From Limnoperna fortunei (Eukaryota > Mollusca > Bivalvia > Mytilida > Modiolidae), in the NCBI GenBank assembly GCA_944474755.1, contig OX104117.1, positions 40,813,222-40,877,221 on the forward strand: DNA of 64,000 nucleotides, in the 5' to 3' direction. Under the pieces are notes generated by a model that did not search any database, had not been told where the DNA came from, and worked only from the letters and a program-made list of their open reading frames with translations. The position numbers were made by a program, and so were the translations under genes. Each line of letters opens with the position of its first letter. Position 1 is the stretch's first letter. Shown in pieces: positions 50,166 to 63,718 of the stretch.

Positions 50166-51080
50166 GAATGGCACAATGGCAAATAAAATTTAAAACAAAA
50201 TAATGACATGGTCTGGTGAAAAACTTGGATGACTGGCTGCATACATGTACATGTATTTATCATGTGCCTGTCTAGACAAAACCTGTCATTTTAACTTATA
50301 GTAAAGTAACAGTGTGAGCAGTAAAATTATGGTACTAGTATTTATAGAGTTTTCATTTACAAATTTAAGGATCTCATTTATTCTTGAGATTTGTACAATA
50401 GGGCAGGTTTTCTTTTATTTTAAATATTTCTGGACTCTGATCTTTATGTTTTTACCTATTTTGTTACAAGATAGTACTTCCAGAACAATTTAAAGGTAGT
50501 TTTTACTGGGAAAGAGTAGTTTTGCAAAAAATAATAAGTACACAATATTATTAAAAGGCTACCTTCATTGTTGCTGACATTGTAAAGAACTAACTGTATC
50601 TTAATGAAGCAGTCACCTGAACACTTTAAGGAGTAAACACAACTAAGAAGTTAAAAAAAAAGCACCAAACCTATACACATGTCATTTCATGTTCCTCTAG
50701 ATGTTTCCTTTACTTTACTAACATTTAAAAGAGGTTCCCAGTACTGGTGCATTTGTTTTTATATTTTTCAACCCATTCCCATCTTAGCGTTTAAATGGTC
50801 TATAAAAAAAATAGGGGATAATTAAAAGTAAAAAATCTTAGAAACTATGCTTAAATCTGTTGACTGTTTCAGGGTCCCAATCTGCTAGAAAAACACATTC
50901 TGAGGTTTAAGAAAGGCACCCCCTTTTCCCAAAGAACTGTTTTTATCGCTATTTTGCACAATTTCCTTTTAACATTGTGTGCGATATTATTCCATATCAC
51001 TCTTCTAGCTTGAGATGGGCCCATCTCAGCTCGCTGTCAAGACGTCGTTAAGTAACACTGTGACGTCAATGTTACAAAAC
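50166..51080. other. Intergenic with a 16-bp perfect palindrome
   Basis: AT-rich. GAGATGGGCCCATCTC lies at about 51013-51028 and a full CRE-type TGACGTCA at about 51061. No gene is seen. Confidence 0.45.
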
Positions 51081-51200
51081 AGATTATTTACGTTTTATGA
51101 AACTCGATGCATTTTCTCGTCATCTCATTCTCAGGGCTAATGCCCTTCGATGAGATATGAACGAGAAAACGCATCTCGTTTCAAAAAACGTAAATAACCT
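51081..51200. mobile_element. 120-bp foldback/hairpin element
   Basis: Left arm A(G/T)TTATTTACGTTTT.TGAAAC..GATGC.TTTTCTCGT and its reverse complement on the right pair over nearly 58 bases around GGGC(TAAT)GCCC. There is almost no loop. This is the form of a small MITE or hairpin repeat. Confidence 0.8.
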
Positions 51201-51544
51201 ATAAATACCTGCTAATAAATTTTGTCTATATTTTGATTGTTTAAGTAAGTTAGCATAGGTATGTATTTAATGTACCAATAATACTGGTTTCATAGTCGTC
51301 CAAGGCACCTAAAATTATTGCATAGTGAAGTTTGGCTTATCGATCGTCCAGGTCAGGTGGCGATAAAATTTGTGATGATTTGGTTCTGTTCGCCATATTT
51401 TATTATAAACAGGTTTGAATATTGGAATATGGATGTCACTGGTAAGATTGTTTAATCATGTTAAGATTAAACTTAAACAGCTGGTGTTCTACCTTAGATT
51501 AGCATCAGGTAAATGGTTAATAAACATAGTTAATTAACAATCAT

Positions 51545-51680
51545 GTTTACACAGCTACCACAGGTAGGGGGTTTTCTCCGGGTAATCCGGCTTCCTCCCT
51601 CAATAAAAACTGGACGCCATGAAATAGCTGAAAAATTGCTGAAAGTGGCGTTAAAACACCATTCAAACAAACAATAATAA
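51545..51680 (+). mobile_element. SINE body, 3' half
   Basis: GGGGGTTTTCTCCGGGTAAT, CCGGCTTCCTCCCTCAATAA, AACTGGACGCCATGAAATAG, GCTGAAAGTGGCGTTAAAAC then CAAACAAAC. Well preserved but without the tRNA head. Confidence 0.85.
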
Positions 51681-54600
51681 CATCCCAACTCAGATTTTGA
51701 TACCTGTCATTAACATGAAGCTTTAAAATTTATCAAAGACAATTGTTCATGTAAACAGGACACGAAAGTGGACACTAGGTTGCATTTTTGTAAACTGGAA
51801 GTGGTCAAAGTAATTAACATCGAAAAAATACAACACGGTAGTCAACTACCAAAACAGTACATTAACAATCATATATTTAAATTTATAATAAACACAGGGT
51901 GAAAGGCATATTTGAAAACATTTATAAAAATAAACACAAAACTGTTAAATGTTATGTCAGACGAAAGGACCCTCCCCCGGCACACACCACTTTAACGAAA
52001 AGAATAACAGTTTCCAAATTGTCATTATCATTATTTAACAACCATTTAATATAAGAAATGAAATTAACTGTATTTTAATTTATCAACTTAAAGTTACACT
52101 CATTTTAAACAAAAAAAAAATAACCACGTGCCATGGAGTCTGGTTCCTGTGTGGATGTGGTTTACAGCTAACTAAACTAAGTTTTGTTGATATTTAAAGA
52201 TTTAAAGACAGTTGACACCTGTTCTGCAAGATAGAAAATAAAAAAATAACTTTAAAATTACCTACTTACGTAAGAACTGGCATGCATATACACATATTTC
52301 CCTCGAATATTTTCCTCCACTAATGGCACTATCCTGCAAAGCAAGTGCGTCACCAATATGGCGCGAATTTGCGTAATCGGCGAATGGAACTCAAATCTGA
52401 TTGGTCCGTTAATAGTACGGAAACTGCCGACAATTTGTAAATAAAACGTTTCTCCCCACTGTTGCCTGGATGCAAAACATGGCGAAATTTACAATAGGAA
52501 TTCTCCGTAGAGGTCAGAAAAATCCGATTTAAGTGGCAATACCAATACAATTTACTCAAAGAACGATGGGATTAGCTTGTAAATTCATTTTTACGCTTAA
52601 TGGTAACAAAATATAAAGTCATAAATACAATAATAGTCCAACTATATGCATTCTCCCGGAGGGACCGACGCTGACCATGACTATAGGCCATTTAGGAAAC
52701 AAGCTTGATTCTGACGTCGGTAAAATATGTGAAATGAAGGTAATAATAAAATACCGAGCACCTTACTATGACGTCACCATAAAGACTGTTGATCGTTTAT
52801 TAGGTTAATGAGGACTAAATACTTGTTTAACCGCTGTTGTGGACTCAAAGCGTTTTATGCACGTCATACTGGAATAAAGAGTTTATCACCACAATTCCAA
52901 AAGTTATGCTCTCATGCCACTACGGCCATCTACACCCTGTGAACAACGCAATACAGCGTAAGACTCTTTATACCTATTCACTCATTTCACTCCCGCAAAA
53001 ATGCACTACAATGATTTCTCTAAGACATTTGTAAATTATTAAGCTTTGCTCAGAGTTACTTCCAGCTGGTGTGAATGGTTACCAAAGACTGTTATTTTTG
53101 GCTCAACCCAAAATGCTGCGCTTCTACAAGGTGCCGGAGTGGTGATGTCTTCTCGTTATGTTATAATACAGACACTCTGGTGCGGTCCATAGCGTGCATA
53201 TAAACATCCGTTTTCTACCCATATACATCATAACGAACCCCTTTTCTTCTTGTGCCCCGCACAATAAAAATATTATTTTATTAAACTGAATTCATATGTT
53301 CCCTACGTACCAAAAATTGAATGAAATATTAAACAGCATACAAAGTACAAATTTTTAAACTTAGAAAACAATTATTTCAATGTATCGATCGTACAAATCA
53401 GGAATCAAAACTTCCTCAATTTGTTGCATCAAAATAAAAAAAAATCAACAGAAATTTTAAACTGGTATAATAAAATAAATTACTAGACTAATTTAGTAAA
53501 AGTGAAACGACTAATATCATTATTTTATATCCATATTCAATTCTAAAGCCCCAAGAGTATTTTGTACTATTCGACTGCACAATGCACCAAGAAAAGACCT
53601 ACTGCTATTAAAGTAAGTATCCGCATTCTTCGTTAGACTGGAAAATACCACATAGGTCCGTAAACATATTGACTGCAAATCTTGCTGGCTGACGCTTCAC
53701 GTGCAATTTATAAGCAAATTTAATGTTCGTCTTAATTGACGTAATTATAGTACGATATAATGACATTGTCATTTGAAAAACAGGTCAATAATAAATGGTG
53801 AGTTTACTGGTCAAAGTCGGATTACGAGGAGTCTCATTTTGTATGTTACATGTTTGTTTGGTTAAATGAAATACAGGTTTGATTGTACATTGGTATTTAG
53901 CTACACCTTACAACAAATGAGCACTTGATGCATGATTGAGTCCTGAGTATTAATTCTGTCAATTTTGGTTCTTTGTTCAATATACATGAACATTCCCTAA
54001 TGCATGATTTGTAACCTATTAATCTAACAATTCCTAAATATGGAAGCCCGTACGTGCCACGGAAAAATAATTATTCATTGAATTACATTAAAAAGAAATT
54101 TAATTTCGGCCGGGTTATTACTTAATGTTCCCGATATTTCTATCAGAAAAAAATTCCTATTACGGTAATTTTGCCTAGAGTTCTATGCTGAAGTTTGCGG
54201 AGTACTGGACGAAGCGACGGCGAGCAATCGTTTTTGAATACTGTGGTGATATATAATCTTGGAGCAAAAAAATCGGGTGTCGTTTGGATGCCAATTAATG
54301 GATAAAAAGTATTCAAGAATTTCAGGTGAATTGGCATTTTGTCTGTCCCATTATTTGACCTGCAACCCTCAGCCGGCTCCACACAGTGTTCAAGTCATTA
54401 ATGTGATTGTCAAGTTTCCGATGCAATAAGGACATAAACGAAATAACGAGCAAAACAGTATCCTTCATCAGCTGAACGACTGGAACAAGCTTAAACCTAT
54501 TAGTAGCCAAACGAATTTAAAGTTTCAATAAAGACATCATCCAAAAAAATCTTAGAACAGGTTATCCATGTATAACATTACCCACCAGAAGCTGAACTAA

Positions 54601-57170
54601 TTTTGTATTTACTAGAAGCCAAACGAAGTTAAAGTTTCCTAAACACAGCCTTGAATAATCAATTTCAAAAAGACCAAGCTAATAACCAACAACATAAATG
54701 GCAGAAACACCTTAGCCGGAACTGACAAAAAGTACACAGCATCAAATACATAGAAACCTAAATACTGTAACAACCAGCAGCGATGGAAAGATTGAAGATT
54801 ATCTTGAATTACCAAAACATCGCACTTTGCATAATTACCGACCGATATTCTCAATGTAGTTCCAGAAAAAGGAGATTGATAGGCCCGTTGATGGTTGTTC
54901 AACTGTATTTTAGCAGTATTTTTTTTTAATTAGAAGTACTAATCCATATATAACTAAAATATATTTAAACCTCTAAGATGTTTAAAAAATATTAACATCA
55001 AAATATACATACAGGGAACTAATAAAACAAAATTTTGTATATAAGTATCAAATATTTATCAACGTTTACACTTTCGTACCGAAATTCTAGCGTTTTACCA
55101 TGTTGAACTATGATGCAAAGTTCTTTGTTACTAGCATATTGATAGTCTATCCAACATCCATCTTGAATTTTAGCACAGAGTACAGAATCGGTCTTCTCAA
55201 GAGTATGTAACCACGATTTAAGACATCAACATCGTTTGATTATTATCATCAATTAGCAGTAATATTGGTGATTTATAATTTATTTATTATTGATTTATTC
55301 TTTAATCAAAAACTCTGTTAGCTGGAATGATCTATTATGATTATTATATATTATTGAATTTTATGCATAATCGTTAACAGTTTAAGGTACAGATTGTTTT
55401 ATATATTTCATTACATTTTCTGTTTAAGATGTTTCTAAACCATGAGGAAAAACAAATGTCACATTAAAGAGAGTGTTTTGACAAAATTATTATAGTTTAA
55501 CGTGCTAGTACTCGATTTTACTTACAATTTTCTAGGTGTAGCGTGTATTATTATTAGTTTCTTATGCTATGGAAAGTTCTCACCCATTTAGGCAAATTAT
55601 GACTAACACGGTAATTAAGAAATTGTGTTTTTGAAGCAGCTGCTGTAGTACACTTTTAATGCGGTACCACAGCTTCCCTAGCACTTTCTGTATGCCTGTC
55701 TCAGTAGATAATGCTTTTCGGCACATTGCTAACAGCAATCGCAAAGAAACCGACGTAGGAATAGTACTTATTTTCGAAAACATCCTTCTTATTAGGTTTT
55801 GCCATTCACACTATAGAACCGATCCGTATCATTTTTTTAAGCCCGTCGGATACGATATACAGCAGTCTGCAATTTTGGCAACGTGTAAGATACAAAGCGT
55901 TTATTATTCTTATATCAATCTTTTCAGTGAACCATCGGTTGTATTTGTCACATAGTATTTCCGACTTTAATGAAATTTGAAAAACTAAGGGAAATCGTCT
56001 TGTTGCAGTTTCTTGATATGAACAGCAATATGCCGTTTTAGGCGAAAAAAATATGTGAACATATTTGACTACTGTTCAAAGTCTGCTCGACCCACACGGC
56101 TGCCTATCACATTCACATGCGGCGGGGGATGTTCTCACGTTAACGATAGGGTGGGTGGGGAGGTTGTGCGTTTTAGACACGGAAGGCACAAACTGTCATC
56201 ATTAATTAATCTATCAAGTAAGCAAGCCATTAATTACTCATATGTATTTTAATAATATTAGTGAATTAATACTTATATTGTTTTGTTACTGTGTGAGGGA
56301 ATCGAATAATGTCCTTGTTGCATCTGTAAAAGTTTACTCTGATCTTTAGTATGGGTTTGCAAACTAAAATTCCTGACGAAAACTAGACCTGTTGATAGAT
56401 ACAAAATATCTTAACGCAGCTAGCATCCGTTATATATGGGTATAGTCAGTGTTACAACTTTGTTTCTATATATTTTGGTATTTTACTTGGTTTATGAAAG
56501 TGTAATTAAAGGTTGGGTCTACTTGAGTTGATAGAACAGAAGTGGAAAAGATGCATTTGCGCTACCTATAAATTTAATCGGGCTTGTCAATCACAGTGAT
56601 TGCAAATTAATTTGTCAGCATTTATTTCATACCTAGTTAGAATCACTTAAACTTGAGTGTCGTAAGATCACTGAAATTGACGTCTGAATCATGCATAACT
56701 CAGTTTGAGAATTTTTTATCAGAAGTGGGGTCTTGTGACAGAAATTGTTTATTTATTGATGAGTATGACGCGATGACCGAATTTTTGGTAAGGTCACAAG
56801 TACCTAGTCAAATACATGTATATAAGGTTATGAGGTTTGCCATGTAAACTAAGTTTCAGCCAATCAAACAGTTGCTCACTCAAACACCGATACCACGCTG
56901 ATGCCAAAAATAAATTTTGTTTTCCGGGTCATCTAGCTGTTCCAATTCTATACTCATACTGTTCGTGAGAAGAACGGAATTCCTTAAAATTGATTGTCAC
57001 GGATTCTCGGATGACTTCAGATAAACTCATTAAGTAACGTAAATATGAATGTTTTTTAATTTCCTGTCGCTGTCTTCTGTATCAATTTACTTTTTTCCTT
57101 TATTTTATTTTTTTATGTTTTTGTACTTGTGTGTCTTGTGTTACAATTACATTTTATGTAGTCTGTTTCG
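51681..57170. other. Gene-poor region, nothing recognised
   Basis: 5.5 kb of AT-rich DNA with only short frames. A CpG-richer patch at 52330-52500 and another at 53040-53220 could be regulatory, but no exon is convincing. A short imperfect direct repeat (AGCCAAACGAA(T/G)TTAAAGTTTC) occurs at about 54506 and 54617. Confidence 0.4.
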
Positions 57171-57390
57171 AACCGCTTGTTTGTTTGTTTAAACGATGTT
57201 TAACGCTACTTTCAGCTTTACCATAGCATCCTTCTTTTATTGGAGAGGGGGCTGGGTTTTGGGGTTTGAGAAGTGTCAGACAATAGATAGTTTGCTGCTT
57301 ACAAAGTATATTTCTAGTTAAGCAGGTACTAGGTAAAGCCAGAGTCACGTGATGAGCTTAATGCTGATCAGATATGTATTCGGTAGTCTC
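57171..57390 (-). mobile_element. Diverged SINE, minus orientation
   Basis: CGCTTGTTTGTTTGTTTAAA, GTTTAACGCTACTTTCAGCT and TTTTATTGGAGAGGGGGC match the reversed SINE body. The head region is weak. Confidence 0.6.
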
Positions 57391-57837
57391 GATCATCCAT
57401 ACGCTTAATTACATTTGTGCGTCTGGATTCATCTCTATATTGAACTCATTATCATTACGCCCAAAACTGGGCGTAACTTTTGATTGGATGATATTTTTAC
57501 TGTCTAAAAAATTACTTCCGTTCATATCAAGAAGTGTTTAACAAATTGTACCAAAGTTTACATTTGAATATTTGTATAAAATATTATACTTTATCAATTT
57601 ATTGAACAAATATTATTGTTAAGCACAATCAAGAGTGAATCTTACTGCGACGTCATATTATAAGTATAGACATGTTTGCATGGTTTTCCTGGTTTAAAAA
57701 TAGGGCCCTAAAACTAGAATCATCGTTTTGTCTCCACCTATTGGTAGCAAAATTACAACAAGGTGATCCCAGACGCTATTATATATGCGTCTGGGTGATC
57801 GAGAATACTGAATTCTGCTGCATCTAGCATGTACAGA

Positions 57838-58060
57838 TTGTTTGTTTGAATGGGATTTAATCAGCAATTTATTAGCTATATCACGTGTCCAGTCTTTATT
57901 GGATTAGGAAGTCCCTTTGAACCTTTTGAAAACCCCTTCGGCAAGAAAATTGACAATCTCTAGCAATGAAGGTTAGAGTCGAGCACACATTGCTTGTTTG
58001 AACTAACAACCTAATTGTTTGACAAGCACGTGATTATTAGTGATTCTACTAATTGGGCAT
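57838..58060 (-). mobile_element. Diverged SINE, minus orientation
   Basis: TTGTTTGTTTGAATGGGATT, TTAGCTATATCACGTGTCCA, GTCTTTATTGGATTAGGAAG and GAAAACCCC match the reversed body. A decayed tRNA-like head lies at about 57970-58050. Confidence 0.65.
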
Positions 58061-58560
58061 TGGTTCCTATCCTAGTTTATATGCTGCACAATTCCTAAGT
58101 TAAGTCATCAATATTTAATATTTAATACTTATTTATTAAAGCTAATTTATACCCCGTGCCGTGAGGTGTTGAAGCATACATCAACAAAAATTAACAATAG
58201 ATAGATCACATAATATAATCATGCAATCTTCAAGTCCACTTTCCTCAGTATTAAATAATAAATTATGCTCAGCACTGCCAGAAAACAATAACGGGAAAGC
58301 AGTATATATATTACTTCCACACAACTTGCACTCAATACCAAACCACGTGATACCGTAAATAGTTATACCTTAATGTGAAAAAATGTACTTCTGTTGTAAA
58401 TCCCATAGTACATGAAAACCGACGCACCAAAATTTCTTTTGATCATAAGGACGAAGATGGATTCGCTGTGAACTATTTGCAGCACTTTCAGAGCTGCAGA
58501 CCAATAGTGTTGAACGGTATGTATGGAACGCCGTGACTGTCTTATGATGGTATGCTTCTT

Positions 58561-58968
58561 TATATGCTGTGGTTCTGTAATTATATGCTGTGGTTTTGTT
58601 ATTATATGCTGTGGTTTTGTTATTATATGCTGTGGTTCCGTTATTATATGCTGTGGTTCCATTATTATATGCTGTGGTTCTGTAATTATATGCTGTGGTT
58701 TTGTTATTATATGCTGTGGTTTTGTTATTATATGCTGTGGTTCCGTTATTATATGCTGTGGTTTTGTTATTATATGCTGTGGTTTCATTATTATATGCTG
58801 TGGTTGTGTTATTATATGCTGTGGTTTTGTTATTATATGCTGTGGATCTGTTATTATATGCTGTGGTTCCGTCATTATATGCTGTGGTTCCGTCATTATA
58901 TGCTGTGGTCTCGCCATTATATGCTGTGGTTCCGTCATTATATGCTGTGGTTGTGTGCCGTCATTACA
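58561..58968 (+). repeat. 21-bp minisatellite, left TIR, about 19 copies
   Basis: The unit is ATATGCTGTGGTT followed by 8 bases of the form (C/T)(C/T)GTTATT. Its length is a multiple of three and it is open in several frames on both strands, so long apparent proteins (CCGSVII, YMLWFCY, EPQHIIT repeats) are artefacts. It ends a few bases before the transposase ATG. Confidence 0.97.
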
Positions 58969-58974
58969 AGCAAA

Positions 58975-60236
58975 ATGGCTGCGAGTCAGTTGATCCCGAT
59001 TAGTAAAGTATTGGAAGATTTAAATATGCAAATGTTTGCTGATAGATTCGAAGCTGAAAAAATAACCCCATACATCGTTTGCAAATTATCAGCACGTGAA
59101 ATAGAAGCTCTAGTCATTTCAGGTAGGGCAGACATGATGAGACTTAGAACCGAATGTGTGGAACTGATAAGCCAGAAAGAGTAAACTCTGTTTATAACAT
59201 TCCAAAATCAGAACTGGAAAATTTGCTTGAACACGATTTTACCGTTTCTGACATTTCGAAAATGCTATCGGTATCTGAAAGCAATGTTTACCGACGAATG
59301 ACTTAATTTGGTTTGAGCAAAATGACTATTTCACAAATAAGCGACAATGATCTCTGAAACGATTTTCCGTTATGTGGAGAAAATCTTTTAAGGCAGATGA
59401 TAATCCTAAAGGAAATTAGAGTGCCAAGATGGAGGTTACGCGAGAGCATACATAGAGTGGACCAACATGGTGTCAGTGAAAGAAAAGCCGGTAGAATACA
59501 CAGTCGGGTTTATAACGTAGTGGGACCGAATCACCTCTGGCATATCGATGGAGATTCATATTCGTTGGTGGAATCGATGGTTTCAGCAGGATGGCAATGT
59601 TTTTTAAGATGCACGGACTGTATTGCAGTGTTTTCTGTCCGGAGTAGAAAGATATGATGTCCCTAATAGGCTAAGATCTGATAAAGGTCTGGAAAATGTT
59701 GGTGTTGCAGACTTCATGTTGTCTAAAAAGGGCATAGGAGGGCATGCTAACAGGAAAAGGCACACACAACCAAAGGATCCCAACAGACTCTTGAGCGATG
59801 TAAACGACGGATTACGTGCATTTTTCTACAACTTATTCCATCACATGGAAGATCAAGGCATACTTGAACCTTTAAATCAAACTCATTTAGCGCCCTCCAC
59901 AATGTATTCATTGTAGAAATTAACAGAAGGCTTTCATTTTGGAGCGATGCATGGGCTGGACATATACTTCGTACTGTAAAATCATCTCCCTTCAATTTGT
60001 GGACATCAGGGCAGCTTCAGAACCCTGTTGGACTTGAAGGTGTTGAATATCTTCAAAACTATGGCACTGAAGGAATTCTTGATTAGGGCGATGTTCAAGA
60101 GGTAGATCGGCCTATATTTGATTCTCTTTCTAACTTTGTTAATGATGAGTGTCGAGAGGTATCAGACCAAGAATTTATCAGAATTCATCAAAACGTTGGA
60201 ATAGATTATTTTCAGAGATGTTTGGATATTATTTAA
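58975..60236 (+). pseudogene. Degenerate integrase-core (IS3EU-like) transposase
   Basis: The ATG at 58975 opens MAASQLIPISKVLEDLNMQM, a SAM-like N-terminal segment (VLEDL..., LSAREIEAL) that stops at 59184. A frame change then gives a helix-turn-helix (FTVSDISKMLSVSESNVYRR, about 59236-59297) with a TAA at 59304. Next comes the rve-type catalytic core: GPNHLWHIDGD (first Asp, about 59523-59555), RLRSDKGLENV (second Asp), a degraded segment where the NQRIERLW motif with the catalytic Glu should be, and then FFYNLFHHMED. The distal part in a third frame reads SPFNLWTSGQ and ends at TAA 60234-60236. At least three frame changes and several stops show it is dead. The order of segments matches a family of full-length transposases with SAM-like, HTH and integrase domains. 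Confidence 0.85.
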
Positions 60237-60584
60237 AGAAAAAATTGCCAAGTTTTGAGCATATTTTGTAATAAATAAAAATGCTTTTTTACTAATTGGT
60301 TCAGATCTTAAAGTGATAGAATGTAGTCAGTTTTCCAATGACTACTTTGTACACATATGCACAAATGTCCTCTTAATGGACATTTGTTCCATTAGCCAAT
60401 TTCTATTACATTTCTCACTTAACAATTTAAACTACAAAATTACATAAAAAATCTTGTTGACTGTTATATGTACTCACCAGAATGCCGTACCAAAAAGTTC
60501 ATACTTAAAATATGATGTTTGAATAGAAAAATAGATCCAAATTGTTTTAGGTTATCCCCTTCATATTTAATTTGTTAATTTTAC
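60237..60584. other. Transposon interior, noncoding
   Basis: Contains a possible polyadenylation signal (AATAAATAAAAA, about 60271) after the transposase relic. Confidence 0.5.
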
Positions 60585-61565
60585 ATATATACTAAACATC
60601 TCAGTCCTATGTGAAAAAAACAAAAAAGTTGGAAATTTGACCTTGAATTTCAAGGTCAAAAGTTATCTGAGGTCATAACTCGAGATATGGTACACATTCT
60701 CTTGTACTGATCTACATACCAAACATCTAAGCCATAGACCAACTAGACCAAAGGGCAAAAAATGTTATAGCCTGCACACAAAATTTTCTGTTGTATGAGG
60801 TCATCCAAGTTCATATCTTGAGGTATATAAATATCTAAGTCCAAGGTTAAAAAACCAAAACGTTAGAAATTTGACCTTGAAGTTCAGTCAAAGGTCATCC
60901 AAGGTCATACCTTGAGGAATGGTATACATCCCCTTGTGCTTACCTACTTACGTACCAAATATCTAAGGCCTATACCAAAGGGCAAAAAAGCTGCTTGGAC
61001 AAGAATTTATTTGTAGTAAATTTGACCTTGAGGTCAAGGTCATTCATATTGATGCATAACACATCAGCTGCACATGATCTAAGCAAATACCTTATATCAG
61101 AAGCATAGGTTACAACACAAAAGGTTACAGACCAGGCAAGGCTATGCCCCAAAATACCATCAAAAATGACCTTGTGGTCAACTACCTACATATTAAATAT
61201 CTTAAGCTTATGTCAAAAGACAAAAATTTATGACCAGGACAAGGCAAAGATTCAAAATAACATTGAAAATGACATTGAGGCCAAGGGTCAAGGTAATTTA
61301 AAATGGCTTACATACCAAATATCTAAGGCCTGTCAAAAGACAAAAAAGTGAAGGTCTGGAGAAGTCTATGGTCTAAAATATCATCAAAAAATGACCTTGA
61401 GGTCAAAGATCAAGGTCAAACGTCAACCATGTTGGTACGCGACACATCGTCTTGTAGAGACCTACCGACATACCAAATATCTAAGGTCTATGTCAAAAGA
61501 CAAAAAAGTAATGGCCCGGACAAGGTTTCGCTGAGAAGAATATTAAGAATAAAGAAGAAGAACTA
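60585..61565 (+). repeat. Degenerate tandem repeat of about 120 bp, 7-8 copies
   Basis: ACCAAATATCTAAGGCCTAT or close variants recur at about 60587, 60717, 60828, 60954, 61190, 61313 and 61472. Each is usually followed by GTCAAAAGACAAAAAAGT and TGACCTTGAGGTCAAGGTCA-like text. Copies are diverged and partly deleted. Confidence 0.8.
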
Positions 61566-61841
61566 GGTATCATTCTGTTGGGATGCCAACACAGAAGCCA
61601 CCCAAAATCGCCTTGGATAGTATGCCATTGTAATCAGTACCTCAAAATATGCCTAGAAATAAAATTTCATTGAAATCAGAAAGAGGTTCAATGTTTGGGG
61701 GAGGAGTGTTTTGACAAAATGGCGGCCATCTTGAAAATTTTATAAATGGATTGCACACCTCTGAGTGACCCCCTACCACCTCAGAAAGTTGTATCTTGAT
61801 AAGTTCATGGTTAAGTAAGGAAAAGAAACGGTGCAAAGCAA

Positions 61842-61938
61842 TAAGTCGCCCAAACTACGTTTTGGGGCGACTTAATAAGAATAAGATGAAGAACTCATGT
61901 TAAAACGATATGTCTCCCTTCCGTGAAGGGGAGACATA
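61842..61938. repeat. Two short perfect-stem hairpins
   Basis: TAAGTCGCCCAAA/TTTGGGGCGACTTA (61842-61874) and TATGTCTCCCTT/AAGGGGAGACATA (61909-61938), each with a loop of about 5-6 bases. They lie 34 bp apart, after the 120-bp repeats. Their role is unknown; they may be termini of a nested element. Confidence 0.8.
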
Positions 61939-63270
61939 AATAACAAATAAGTTATGGATATATAGTTTCATAAAGATATCATAATTCTTTCATAAAAATG
62001 GCAAATTTTAAATAGTTACCACCGGTAACCAATTTTAACCGTGTTTTCCCGAGACACAATGTGTTCCTCCAAACAGATTTTTATAGATTTTGAATGTCAT
62101 TCATATACCTACAAAATCATATTCACAATAGAAATTTATCCCATGTTAATTTTCTAAGAATGTAGTCAGAAAAGTGGCAAAAATGTTAATATCTTTGTCC
62201 AAAAATTTGCACTAAAAATGCTGAATTTATTGACATAATCGATAGCCTCGTTCTGACTACACATAAATGTAAAGTGTTAAACCAGTTTTGTATATTGTCA
62301 TTTAGGTTTTAAATTAAGCCAATAAAAAAGTCATATTTAATATGTTATGTTTTTCCTTGAAAAATAGGGGTTTGAAAATTGGGTATTTCATGGCATAAGA
62401 AATGGTCCAAAGTAGCCGCCACGGTTACCATGACAACGGTGGTCAATATTAACAAACAGGCGTTATTTTTGAGGTTCAATAGTCAATATCAAATTATTAA
62501 CTGAGAATTAGCAAAATCCATGACATACCGTGGCGTGGTCACTTTGATGCTTAGGGAGAATTGTTATTAAATAGAAAAGTCACCTAAACCTATAAGTAAA
62601 CCTAAGTATAACACCCCCCCCCCTTTTTTTTACTGTGATCAATAAACCATGAAGTTGATGAAACAGGTGCAAATTAAGGATGATTTTTGTTTGTTCATAC
62701 CCTAATGTATATGTGTATTAAGTTTCCTCATGATGATACCATACAGCTTCCTTCATGGTAAAATAACTTAAACCTGAAGGTAAATCTGGTGGGACTGACA
62801 AACTCAACAAAAACCTGTTCGCATTCGCTTAACCCAAAATACAGTCAAGGCAAAGGTTGATTAATGGGGATACAGTCACTGATTCAAACTTTAAATAGAG
62901 AACTGGCATATTGCAGATTAAACTATAATGAAAATCAAGTTGCAGACGGACTGAAGGACAGAGTTAAACCAATATTTCCCCTCTCTTATGCAGGTGTATA
63001 ATTAGTTTTTAAACTTACAGTCATGTAATAAATATTACAATGTAAATTAAATTATCTTAATGAACTTTAACTGAACAAGAAAATAAACATATACAGTAAA
63101 ATGTTATTGACAAGATTTTTTTAAGAAGGGGTTTTTAGGGATAAATTAGGAATTTTCCGAATAGAACAAGGGATTAAGCTCTTTGAACAAATCTCCAATC
63201 GAACCCGCTATTTTTTCAGTCGATAAGTGTAAAACAAAAACAACTTCCGATTATTTAAAATCCGGAATCG
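61939..63270. other. Transposon interior, noncoding
   Basis: AT-rich with a C-run and T-run near 62610-62630. No gene is recognised. Confidence 0.4.
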
Positions 63271-63718
63271 CATATAATTACGGAACAACAGCATATAATA
63301 ACAGATCCACAGCATATAATAACAAAACCACAGCATATAATAACAAAACCACAGCATATAATAACACAACCACAACATATAATAATGAAACCACAGCATA
63401 TAATAACAGAACCACAGCATATAATAACAAAACCACAGCATATAATAATGTAACCACAGCATATAATAACAGAAGCACAGCATATAATAACAGAAGCACA
63501 GCATATAATAACAGAACCACAGCATATAATAACAAAACCACAGCATATAATAACAAAACCACAGCATATAATAACACAACCACAGCATATAATAATGAAA
63601 CCACAGCATATAATAACAGAACCACAGCATATAATAATGAAACCACAGCATATAATAACAGAACCACAGCATATAATAACAGAACCACAGCATATAATAA
63701 CGGAACCACAGCATATAA
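63271..63718 (-). repeat. 21-bp minisatellite, right TIR, about 21 copies
   Basis: The reverse complement of the left array, with the same unit and the same kinds of single-base variants in the GTTATT half. Apparent open frames across it are artefacts. Confidence 0.97.

Noticed and set aside
52350..52559. Minus-strand 69-codon gene in a CpG-richer patch
   Set aside because: No recognisable domain or splice continuation. The composition suggests at most a regulatory region.
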